The notes below the pieces were generated by a model. That model saw only the letters and a program-made list of their open reading frames with translations. It was not told the DNA's origin and made no database searches. Position numbers and translations under genes: made by a program. Shown here piece after piece: positions 1-6,403 of a stretch of 11,060 nt of DNA. The stretch lies in NCBI GenBank assembly GCA_966080355.1, contig CBHROW010000175.1, positions 1-11,060 on the forward strand, written 5' to 3'. Every line of letters begins with the position of its first letter. The first letter of the stretch is position 1. Origin of the DNA: Chryseosolibacter sp966080355. Lineage in GTDB: Bacteria > Bacteroidota > Bacteroidia > Cytophagales > Cyclobacteriaceae.

Positions 1-430
1 GCGGCTTGATCAAAATCTTTCGAAGTATCGCGTCGCAGTTGAAAGACCTGAACAACTCCCGCTATTCAAACTGGACTTCGGGTTGATGGAGCAAGTTCTA
101 TATAATCTTATCATAAACGTCACGCAACATACTCCCGAAGACACGTTGATCACGATTCAAGCAGATTGTGTTCGTGACCGGCTTGTAATAACTATAGCTG
201 ACAATGGAAGTGGCTTTCCTGAGAATGAGATCGATAAGGTATTCGACAAATTTTACCGACTGAAAGGATCAAAAACAGGAGGGACTGGTCTTGGCCTGAG
301 TATCGTCAAAGGATTCATCGAAGCTCATGGCGGAACAATTACACTCAAGAATCTTCCTGTGCAGGGATCAAAGTTTACAATCGAAATTCTGACTGAGAAA
401 AGTTATATCCACAAGATGAAAGATGAATAA
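1..430 (+). CDS. KdpD-like sensor histidine kinase, C-terminal ATPase part (5' end outside window)
   Basis: This is the 3' end of a histidine kinase, which would autophosphorylate and pass phosphate to the KdpE-like regulator that follows. The frame is open from base 2 to the TAA at 428-430, giving 142 visible residues; a TTG at 83 lies inside the catalytic domain and is not a credible start. The visible part is a HATPase_c domain: N box NLIINVTQHTP, G1 box DNGSGFP, F box FDKFYRL and G2 box GTGLGLSI, ending in GGTITL typical of the fold. The spacing and wording resemble the C-terminus of E. coli KdpD. The phosphoacceptor histidine and any membrane or sensor domains lie upstream, so whether it is a full KdpD or a DUF4118-type kinase cannot be seen. 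Its last 8 bases overlap the next gene, a sign of translational coupling. Kinase identity is secure; pairing with the next gene is inferred from position. Confidence 0.93.
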   Translation, partial: RLDQNLSKYRVAVERPEQLPLFKLDFGLMEQVLYNLIINVTQHTPEDTLITIQADCVRDRLVITIADNGSGFPENEIDKVFDKFYRLKGSKTGGTGLGLSIVKGFIEAHGGTITLKNLPVQGSKFTIEILTEKSYIHKMKDE

Positions 431-1118
431 ACAGTCCATTTTAATTATTGATGACGAAAGCCAGATCAGGAGATTGCTGACAATCACTCTCCAGTCCAAT
501 AATTATGATGTCCGTGAAGCTGCAACTGGTAAAGAAGGTGTTAGCGCAGTATCGGCTAATACTCCTGATCTCGTCCTTCTTGATCTTGGATTACCAGATG
601 AAAGTGGTCATGATGTCCTAAAACATCTCCGCGAATGGTATTCAAATCCGGTCATTATCATATCTGTGCAGAGTGGTGAAGAAGATATCGTAAAAGCACT
701 TGATAATGGGGCTGACGATTATTTAGTGAAGCCTTTCAGGACTGGCGAACTTCTCGCAAGAATAAGGGCTGCTATTCGCAAAGCTGGAAGTGAGACAAAC
801 ATTTCAAAGGCAAGTTTCGGTGACCTCACTATTGACTACGCAAATAGAGTAGTTAGAAAAAACAACGAGGTCATCAAACTAACAGCAACTGAGTACTCAC
901 TTCTTTCTCTCTTGAGCAGGAATGATGGTAAAGTCTTGACACACCAGTTCCTCTTAAAGGAAGTTTGGGGCAGCCACCAACAGAATGAGTCGCAATATCT
1001 ACGCGTTTTTGTCGCGCAGGTTCGAAAGAAAATAGAGACCGACCCTAACAGGCCAACCTATATCATAACCGAATCCGGTATCGGGTATCGTTTTATCGGA
1101 AATACTACAGCATCGTAA
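423..1118 (+). CDS. kdpE: KdpE-like OmpR-family response regulator
   Basis: A 231-residue two-domain transcription factor. Residues 5-120 form a receiver domain with the acidic pair D10-D11, phosphoacceptor D54 (in LVLLDLGLPD), S81 at the switch position and K103 (in DDYLVKPF). Residues about 127-226 form an OmpR/PhoB winged helix, with LTATEYSLLSLL, the recognition helix region YLRVFVAQVRKKIE and the terminal hairpin GIGYRFI. The wording around ISVQSGEEDIVKALDNGADDYLVKPF is close to E. coli KdpE. The ATG at 423 overlaps the kinase gene by 8 bases and gives the usual family length. In E. coli, KdpE activates kdpFABC under K+ limitation. Here the regulator sits beside kup, with kdpABC facing it, so its targets may be kup, kdp or both. 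Family membership is certain; the name KdpE rests on similarity and context. Confidence 0.92.
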   Translation: MNKQSILIIDDESQIRRLLTITLQSNNYDVREAATGKEGVSAVSANTPDLVLLDLGLPDESGHDVLKHLREWYSNPVIIISVQSGEEDIVKALDNGADDYLVKPFRTGELLARIRAAIRKAGSETNISKASFGDLTIDYANRVVRKNNEVIKLTATEYSLLSLLSRNDGKVLTHQFLLKEVWGSHQQNESQYLRVFVAQVRKKIETDPNRPTYIITESGIGYRFIGNTTAS

Positions 1119-1123
1119 TACTG

Positions 1124-1129
1124 AAGGAG
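1124..1129 (+). promoter_or_regulatory. Shine-Dalgarno-like AAGGAG with very short spacing before kup
   Basis: A perfect AAGGAG ends only one base before the ATG at 1131, where 5-9 bases is usual. It is the clearest Shine-Dalgarno-like match I noticed at any start here. No better start lies just downstream, because the conserved Kup N-terminal motif begins about 20 residues in. It may be a weak or accidental site. Confidence 0.4.
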
Positions 1130-1130
1130 A

Positions 1131-3092
1131 ATGGAATCAGGTAACAAGCATCTTCACAAGCTTTCGTTCGCGGGCGTCCTTGTCGCACTGGGAATCATCT
1201 ATGGCGACATTGGAACATCTCCAATTTACACGATGAAATTCATTGTAGGAGACCGCGAGATAACAGAAGACTTAATAATAGGTGGAGTCTCATGCGTTCT
1301 TTGGACGCTGACCCTCATAACAACGATCAAATACATCTACCTCGCATTAAATGCCGATAACAAAGGTGAAGGAGGAATTTTTGCCCTCTACGCATTAGTT
1401 AGAAGATACAAAGCTGGATGGGTAATTTACCCCGCTATCATCGGATGTTGTACGCTTGTTGCAGACGGATTTATAACTCCCGCCATTAGCGTATCTTCGG
1501 CTGTTGAAGGTTTGAGATTAATCTATCCTTCAATGCCTACAACGAGTATTGTAATTGTTATACTTCTCGTCTTGTTCATATTCCAGCAGTTCGGCACTGC
1601 CGTGGTCGGAAGAACGTTTGGCCCTATCATGGCAATCTGGTTCATTATGCTTGGAGTTTTAGGTGTCCATCAACTCATTCAAAATCCAACGGTCCTAAAA
1701 GCTTTCAATCCGGTGTATGCTGTAAAGCTGATCGCCACATATCCACAAGGGTTTCTTTTACTGAGCGCAGTTTTCCTATGTACGACCGGAGCCGAGGCAC
1801 TTTATTCAGACTTAGGTCATTGTGGAAAAGAAAATATTCGGCTAAGCTGGGCATTTGTTAAAGTCTGTCTCCTATTAAATTATTTTGGGCAGGGTGCATG
1901 GCTGCTAACGATGAAGGGACAACACCTTGGCGATCATATTCCATTCTTTTCAATCATGCCCGATTGGTTCCTTATCCTTGGGATTATCATAGCAACGATG
2001 GCAACTATCATCGCAAGCCAGGCTTTGATCTCTGGTACATTCTCGCTGATCAACGAAGCAATGAAACTCAAGCTGTGGCCAGCCTCACGGGTGCGTTATC
2101 CAAGCGAGTCAATGGGTCAAATGTATATTCCGGCCATGAACTGGATTCTGATGGTCGGTAGCATTCTGGTAGTTGTAATTTTTAAGGAATCGTCTGCGAT
2201 GGAAGGTGCTTATGGACTTGCGATCACCGTGAACATGCTAATGACAACGTCCCTTCTTGTCTATTACTTCACGACCGTCAAGAAATCAAGATTCAGGTCA
2301 ATAGTACTTGCTGTAGTTTATATTTCATTAGAAGGTCTGTTCCTTGCCTCCAATCTTCACAAATTTGAACATGGTGGCTGGTTCACATTCATGATCGCTT
2401 TTGTATTTTTTTCTCTCATGTTCATCCTGCTCAAGGCAAGGGCATTAAGACAACGACATACTGAATTCGTTGACCTTAGACACTATGAGGCCATGCTGAA
2501 AGAGTTACAGGAAGACACCAAAGTTCCGAAAGAAGCTACTAACCTTGTGTATCTCTCAGTGGCTGACAGCCGAAGATATATCGATTCCAATATCATTTAT
2601 TCAATTTTTAAGAAGAGACCCAAGCGAGCTGACTGTTATTGGTTTCTTCACGTTGAGACAGTTGACAATCCATTTACAAGTAAGTACAAGGTAGACACCA
2701 TTATTCCGAAGAAAGCGTTCTTCATTAGTATAAGGCTTGGATTCAAAATGCCGCATAGAGTGAATACGTTATTCAATAAGATTATTCACGACATGGCTGA
2801 CAGTGGCGAGATCGATCTTACGAGTCCATATCCAGCCCTACATAAATACAGCATGATGGCTGACTTTAAATTCATCTCGCTTCATTCGTGGGCGTCTGCA
2901 GACAGTGAGATATCAAGCTTTGAAAGTTTCATCATTACTGGTTATAGAGCAATAAAGTCTATAAGCTTGTCAACAGAGGAAATGTATGGCCTTGAAGCTG
3001 CAAACATCGAGATCGAGAAAGTTCCTATCCAGGTCGGGCCGTCTGCGAAAGTGCGAGTGAAACGCGAATACGAGGGTACGCAAAAGGCTTAA
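1131..3092 (+). CDS. kup: Kup low-affinity potassium uptake protein
   Basis: A 653-residue inner-membrane K+ transporter of the KUP/HAK/KT family, probably working as a K+/H+ symporter as in E. coli. The signatures are present in order: GIIYGDIGTSPIYT at 21-34, with D26 matching the essential aspartate of E. coli Kup; GEGGIFALY at 79-87; DGFITPAISVSSAVEGL at 112-128; and GAEALYSDLGH around 220-230, with acidic E222. About a dozen hydrophobic segments occupy residues 10-435. A soluble C-terminal domain of roughly 210 residues follows, as in E. coli Kup (622 residues). The ATG at 1131 is 12 bases past the kdpE stop, so the gene is probably co-transcribed with the kinase and regulator. That is unlike E. 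coli, where kup stands apart and is regarded as constitutive. The stop lies within a TTAA shared with the convergent gene. Confidence 0.97.
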   Translation: MESGNKHLHKLSFAGVLVALGIIYGDIGTSPIYTMKFIVGDREITEDLIIGGVSCVLWTLTLITTIKYIYLALNADNKGEGGIFALYALVRRYKAGWVIYPAIIGCCTLVADGFITPAISVSSAVEGLRLIYPSMPTTSIVIVILLVLFIFQQFGTAVVGRTFGPIMAIWFIMLGVLGVHQLIQNPTVLKAFNPVYAVKLIATYPQGFLLLSAVFLCTTGAEALYSDLGHCGKENIRLSWAFVKVCLLLNYFGQGAWLLTMKGQHLGDHIPFFSIMPDWFLILGIIIATMATIIASQALISGTFSLINEAMKLKLWPASRVRYPSESMGQMYIPAMNWILMVGSILVVVIFKESSAMEGAYGLAITVNMLMTTSLLVYYFTTVKKSRFRSIVLAVVYISLEGLFLASNLHKFEHGGWFTFMIAFVFFSLMFILLKARALRQRHTEFVDLRHYEAMLKELQEDTKVPKEATNLVYLSVADSRRYIDSNIIYSIFKKRPKRADCYWFLHVETVDNPFTSKYKVDTIIPKKAFFISIRLGFKMPHRVNTLFNKIIHDMADSGEIDLTSPYPALHKYSMMADFKFISLHSWASADSEISSFESFIITGYRAIKSISLSTEEMYGLEAANIEIEKVPIQVGPSAKVRVKREYEGTQKA

Positions 3093-3543
3093 TTACTCAA
3101 TAAAATTCTGCTTGCGTTCTTGTTAACGTATGACTTAAACTCATCGAGACTTTTATCTTGTGCAATTTTCTTGGTCGGAAAAACTATTTTTCTATGGTTC
3201 GCATAGTTGACATGAAGCAATGGCCCTGAGCGTAAGGACGTAAACACAAAGAATCCACCAATTAAAAGGATTAAGGAAAACTGTAACATTTTTATATAGT
3301 TCAGCGGCTCTTCCTTATGAGAGAGAATATCAATTGTTCGAAAAGTTAGGTATCCGCCAAGAACACGAAGACCTATACCGATCAAAAGTATTATCCACCA
3401 ATACCGCAGTTCCTTACTATAGCTGATTTTGATTGCGTTAATTTCCTGCCAATAATCGTTGAGCAGTGGAATCTGCTTCTGAGTAGATCGATTCCAAATT
3501 CAGTGACACCCAACTCAGGCGTTTCGAATAAATAATTTTTCAT
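3089..3543 (-). pseudogene. Small two-helix membrane protein gene, interrupted by a frameshift
   Basis: I do not recognise this gene by name. An ATG at 3543, 19 bases after the kinase stop, opens a frame beginning MKNYLFETPELGVTEFGIDLL and running about 30 sensible residues before it degenerates and stops at 3391. The frame one base back is open from about 3500 to the TAA at 3089 and continues with WQEINAIKISYSKELRYWW, a membrane helix, a short loop, a second helix around MLQFSLILLIGGFFVF, and a polar C-terminus. Joining the two near 3451-3456 (one missing base) gives about 151 residues: N-terminal strands, a two-helix hairpin, then strands and a helix. That layout resembles PH-like membrane proteins such as YcxB, which is a weak resemblance only. 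A TTG at 3385 could start a 98-residue remnant, but it would cut into the first helix. The gene may be a true pseudogene or carry a sequencing error. It is the last gene of the minus-strand operon. Confidence 0.65.
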
Positions 3544-3562
3544 GGTACTAATTGGTTACGTG

Positions 3563-4381
3563 TTAAGCCTTTGGCAATTGAAAAGAAAATTCGGTTCCCT
3601 GTCCAACTACGCTATCCGCTTTTATCTTTCCTCCCTGGGCTTCAATAAACTCTTTCGAAATGGCAAGCCCTAATCCGGTTCCACTTGGAGTACCGGGTAC
3701 CTGGAAAAACTTTTCGAAAATGCGATCAAGGTATTTCCGGTCTATTCCTGGGCCGTTATCTGAAACCGAGAAGTTCACGCTTCCATTTTGCGCTTCGCAT
3801 TTTACAACTACGTGCCCATTTTCTGGACTATACCGAATAGCATTGGTCAGGAAATTGACGAGCACCCACGTGGTTTTGTCAATGTCCGCCTGAACTGGTG
3901 GAACATCTTTTTGGACTTCCATCTCGATAGTAACATGTTTTCTTTCGGCAGGAAATTTTACAGCCTCAGCGGCAAGTTGCACGATGTCCACCGACTCCGC
4001 TTTTTTGATATTCAGTTTTATATTTCCTGTCTCCACCTGCGAAAGATCGAGAAGCTCGTTCGTTATTTTGGAGATTCGCGTTACCTCATCAGACAGTGTC
4101 TTTGTGATATTTGTCTGCTCCTCATTCAAAACTCCGACCCGGCTATCCTGGAGAAGCTTAACGCACATTTGAAGTGACGCAATTGGAGTCTTCAATTCAT
4201 GAGAAATCGTAGCAATGAAATTGGTCTTTGCGAGGTCAAGCTCCTTATAGGATGTAACATTCTTAAGAAGTATGACAGAACCAATATTGATATTTTCCCT
4301 TTCTCCAGTTGGAAGATAGCTAACCCGGATATTCTCCTTGGTGAAATAATTTTCGCGTCCACTGACTACCACTTTTATCAT
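3563..4381 (-). CDS. Histidine kinase, catalytic half (PAS end, HisKA, HATPase)
   Basis: A 272-residue soluble kinase half. Residues 1-45 look like the second half of a PAS domain (YFTKENIRVSYLPTGE, then GSVILLKNVTSYKELD). HisKA follows with phosphoacceptor H61 in ISHELKTPIASL and a dimerisation helix to about 120. HATPase_c has N box NFLTNAIRYSPENG (176-188), G1 DNGPGI (208-213), F box FEKFF (222-226) and G2 GTGLGLAI (234-241). All catalytic boxes are intact. There is no membrane segment or complete sensor of its own. Its ATG sits in an ATGA overlap with the stop of the preceding gene, which holds the membrane, HAMP and first PAS half. The two halves therefore read as one kinase broken by a frameshift, or as two coupled polypeptides. 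The likely input is the KdpD N-terminal protein and the partner half; its response regulator is not evident in the window. Confidence 0.9.
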   Translation of the reverse strand: MIKVVVSGRENYFTKENIRVSYLPTGERENINIGSVILLKNVTSYKELDLAKTNFIATISHELKTPIASLQMCVKLLQDSRVGVLNEEQTNITKTLSDEVTRISKITNELLDLSQVETGNIKLNIKKAESVDIVQLAAEAVKFPAERKHVTIEMEVQKDVPPVQADIDKTTWVLVNFLTNAIRYSPENGHVVVKCEAQNGSVNFSVSDNGPGIDRKYLDRIFEKFFQVPGTPSGTGLGLAISKEFIEAQGGKIKADSVVGQGTEFSFQLPKA

Positions 4382-5280
4382 GATGATGCATCTTTGCTCG
4401 CCTCGCTATTCTTGATAAGGCTTCTCAATAAATCGTTATGAATGGCAATGTCAGGAGCATATCTGTCAATAATGGATTGCCTTTCAAGATTCAGTAGCTC
4501 CATTGCCTGATCATTCACGAAAATTATTTTGTTCGATTCATCCAGACCAATAACCGGATCTGTCATTCTGTTGATGATCGTTTCAATCCGCTTCTTCTCG
4601 AAGATGATTTTTGCAAGATTGCTATGCTCATATTCATCGAGTTTTTCAGCCATCTGGTTAAACGCTCCCGCGAGTTCCTCAAACTCATCATTCCGGTTGA
4701 ATTGCAATCTCTCCTCATAGTCTTTATTCGCGATAGCCTTGATGCTTGAGGTGAGTTGAGAAATTGGATTAGCGATATATCCAGGGAAATTCACGATAAA
4801 TGTAAATGCCGCCAATATGCAGAACGTACCAACGATGATAAGGTAAGTGGAAGCAGTTTCGGATGTCTTCTGTGCATTCTCGTTCTTCTTGTGGATTGCT
4901 TCCATATTGATTTGCTGGATCGCCAGGCAAATATCCCTTAGCTCGACAAACACTGCCTCAGCTCCTCCTGAATTCTTTAGCTTATCAAAAGTAGATCGAA
5001 GACTGGCCGTCAGTTCACCCTCTCCAGCTTCGGTAACATTTTTCTCCTGTAACGCGAGGTTTTTTTCAATCACGTCCATCGCATGAACAGAGTCGGTTTC
5101 GAGTCGATCCAATTGAGCAATAATCTCCGTGGTGTATTGCAACGTTTCATAGTTATCAGTGAGGATGTTCTTTGAATCTTGCGACAACCGTTGCATATAA
5201 TATAGCGCCAGTCCTCCGATTGTCAGGATCACTATAAAAAGGAACAATACTCCCAGCGTAACCTTTGTTTTAATACTCAT
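4378..5280 (-). CDS. Histidine kinase, sensor half (membrane, HAMP, start of PAS)
   Basis: A 300-residue membrane protein that looks like the N-terminal half of the kinase encoded next. TM1 spans about 8-28; a mostly helical periplasmic region of about 115 residues (29-143) may be a four-helix-bundle sensor; TM2 spans about 145-165; HAMP covers about 166-218 (ANPISQLTSSIKAI, then DEFEELAGAFNQMAEKL). A linker helix leads to a PAS domain from about 232 (RMTDPVIGLDESNKIIFVNDQA). The PAS stops short at 300 after IKNSEASKDASS, before its later strands, which appear in the next frame. The ATG at 5280 overlaps the KdpD-domain gene by four bases (ATGA). Such sensor-HAMP-PAS kinases normally continue into HisKA within one protein, so ending here is abnormal. 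No kinase catalytic residue is present, so on its own it could only sense or act with the catalytic half. Confidence 0.88.
   Translation of the reverse strand: MSIKTKVTLGVLFLFIVILTIGGLALYYMQRLSQDSKNILTDNYETLQYTTEIIAQLDRLETDSVHAMDVIEKNLALQEKNVTEAGEGELTASLRSTFDKLKNSGGAEAVFVELRDICLAIQQINMEAIHKKNENAQKTSETASTYLIIVGTFCILAAFTFIVNFPGYIANPISQLTSSIKAIANKDYEERLQFNRNDEFEELAGAFNQMAEKLDEYEHSNLAKIIFEKKRIETIINRMTDPVIGLDESNKIIFVNDQAMELLNLERQSIIDRYAPDIAIHNDLLRSLIKNSEASKDASS
4397..4406 (-). repeat. 5-bp tandem duplication GCGAG-GCGAG at the kinase frame break
   Basis: On the minus strand the sequence reads GCGAGGCGAG, two adjacent copies of GCGAG. It lies inside the short stretch (about 4378-4408) where the frames of both kinase halves are open. 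A 5-base duplication shifts the frame by the amount seen, and removing one copy joins the halves into a single open frame. The repeat is plain to see; its role as the cause is inferred. Confidence 0.7.
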
Positions 5281-6401
5281 GATAAAATAACTAAGTCAAT
5301 GTCTGAACCTGCAATTTTTTTCAACAACCGACTGAAGGAATTGGTCTTAGTAACTATTTGCCAAAGCCGGATGCGCGGCAGTCCAATACAGATAGTTGTG
5401 ATCTGTTTTTCCTCTGCTACTTTCGCAATAGAGGCGGGAACATTGTTACTCTTTACCTGGATAACCTCTGCGCCAAGTTCAGTTGCCATCTTAAAATTAT
5501 TAATTAAATGACGCTGAATCGATAGTTTGATCCGGTGCGTGTCTTCGCTCCTGGTCTGCACGTACAATACATACCATTTTGAGTTATAATAGCTGGCAAG
5601 ACGTGCGGTTTTACGAATGATCATTTTAGCCACATCCGGATTGCTGCTTATACAAGCAAGAAAACGTTCATGGCGTAGTCTGGTGTTAACTGTAACTTCT
5701 GTGTCGACTTTTCTCTCGACCTGCGAGGCCACTTCCTTCAGCGCAAGCTCTCGAAGCTGCAGTATTTTGTCAGCCTGGAAGAAGTTTCTGAGAGCAGTCT
5801 CAACTTTGGCTTGGTCATAGATCTTGCCCTCTTTTAGCCGCGTAATCAATTCGTCAGCGGTTAAGTCGATGTTCACAACCTCATCTGCCATCTGAAGAAG
5901 CCTGTCGGGTAGTCGTTCTGAAACTACAATGCCAGTTATCATGTGAACTTCTTCATTAATGCTCTCGATGTGCTGAATATTCACCGCGCTGATCACGTTA
6001 ATTCCTGATTCAAGTATGTCGATAACGTCCTGCCATCGTTTCTCATTTTTGCTTCCGGGAACATTGGTGTGAGCGAGTTCATCAATAATAACTACTTCGG
6101 GATGGATGTTCAGAATGGATTGAAGATCCATTTCCTCAAGCTCTTTACCTTTATAAAAGATGGTTTTTCTCGGAACTAACGGCAGCCCTTCGATTAAAGC
6201 CTGGGTCTCTTTACGACCATGCGTCTCGATGTACCCGATCATTACATTTACTCCCTGCCTCAATAAGTTATGACCTTCCTGCAGCATCCGATAGCTTTTA
6301 CCTACTCCGGCAATCATGCCGATATAGATTTTAAACTTACCTCGTTTCGACTTCCGGATAAGATTTAAAAAATGTTGAACCGATTTCTCCTTTTCGTCCA
6401 T
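5277..6401 (-). CDS. kdpD: Stand-alone KdpD N-terminal sensor protein (KdpD domain plus USP domain)
   Basis: A 374-residue soluble protein matching only the cytoplasmic N-terminal part of E. coli KdpD (894 residues). Residues about 20-230 are the KdpD domain, with Walker A GMIAGVGKS (28-36, K35) and Walker B VVIIDELAHTNVPG (D107), followed by the conserved NIQHIES and PDRLLQMADEVVNIDLT. Residues about 243-374 form a universal-stress-protein-like domain (FLACISSNPDVAKMIIRKTA, then ITTICIGLPRIRLWQ). It ends there: no DUF4118 membrane segments, no HisKA and no ATPase. In E. coli this region influences KdpD signalling and is regulatory. Here it would have to act on a separate kinase, most simply the one encoded directly after it, with which it overlaps by ATGA. 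The ATG at 6401 is 2 bases past the porin stop. The stand-alone form is complete, not truncated by an obvious frameshift. Confidence 0.93.
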   Translation of the reverse strand: MDEKEKSVQHFLNLIRKSKRGKFKIYIGMIAGVGKSYRMLQEGHNLLRQGVNVMIGYIETHGRKETQALIEGLPLVPRKTIFYKGKELEEMDLQSILNIHPEVVIIDELAHTNVPGSKNEKRWQDVIDILESGINVISAVNIQHIESINEEVHMITGIVVSERLPDRLLQMADEVVNIDLTADELITRLKEGKIYDQAKVETALRNFFQADKILQLRELALKEVASQVERKVDTEVTVNTRLRHERFLACISSNPDVAKMIIRKTARLASYYNSKWYVLYVQTRSEDTHRIKLSIQRHLINNFKMATELGAEVIQVKSNNVPASIAKVAEEKQITTICIGLPRIRLWQIVTKTNSFSRLLKKIAGSDIDLVILS

Positions 6402-6403
6402 CG

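Noticed and set aside
1898..2161. Out-of-frame reading frame of 87 codons within kup
   Set aside because: It lies wholly inside kup membrane-coding sequence in another frame, and its composition is not protein-like.
3078..3117. Inverted repeat ACGCAA ... TTGCGT spanning the convergent stops, as a possible bidirectional terminator
   Set aside because: The stem is only six pairs with a loop of about 28 bases, not GC-rich, and no T-run follows on either strand.
3788..4177. Plus-strand frame of 129 codons opposite the kinase catalytic half
   Set aside because: It is a shadow of the HisKA/HATPase coding region, with no start signal or family resemblance.
4378..4440. Programmed -1 ribosomal frameshifting at the kinase junction
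   Set aside because: I find no X-XXY-YYZ slippery heptamer or clear downstream stem in the overlap; an indel or re-initiation explains it more simply.
5277..5670. Cyclic-di-AMP binding site in the USP domain of the KdpD protein
   Set aside because: The SXS-type motif known from Staphylococcus aureus KdpD is not clearly kept (the local sequence is CISSNP), so I cannot support the claim.
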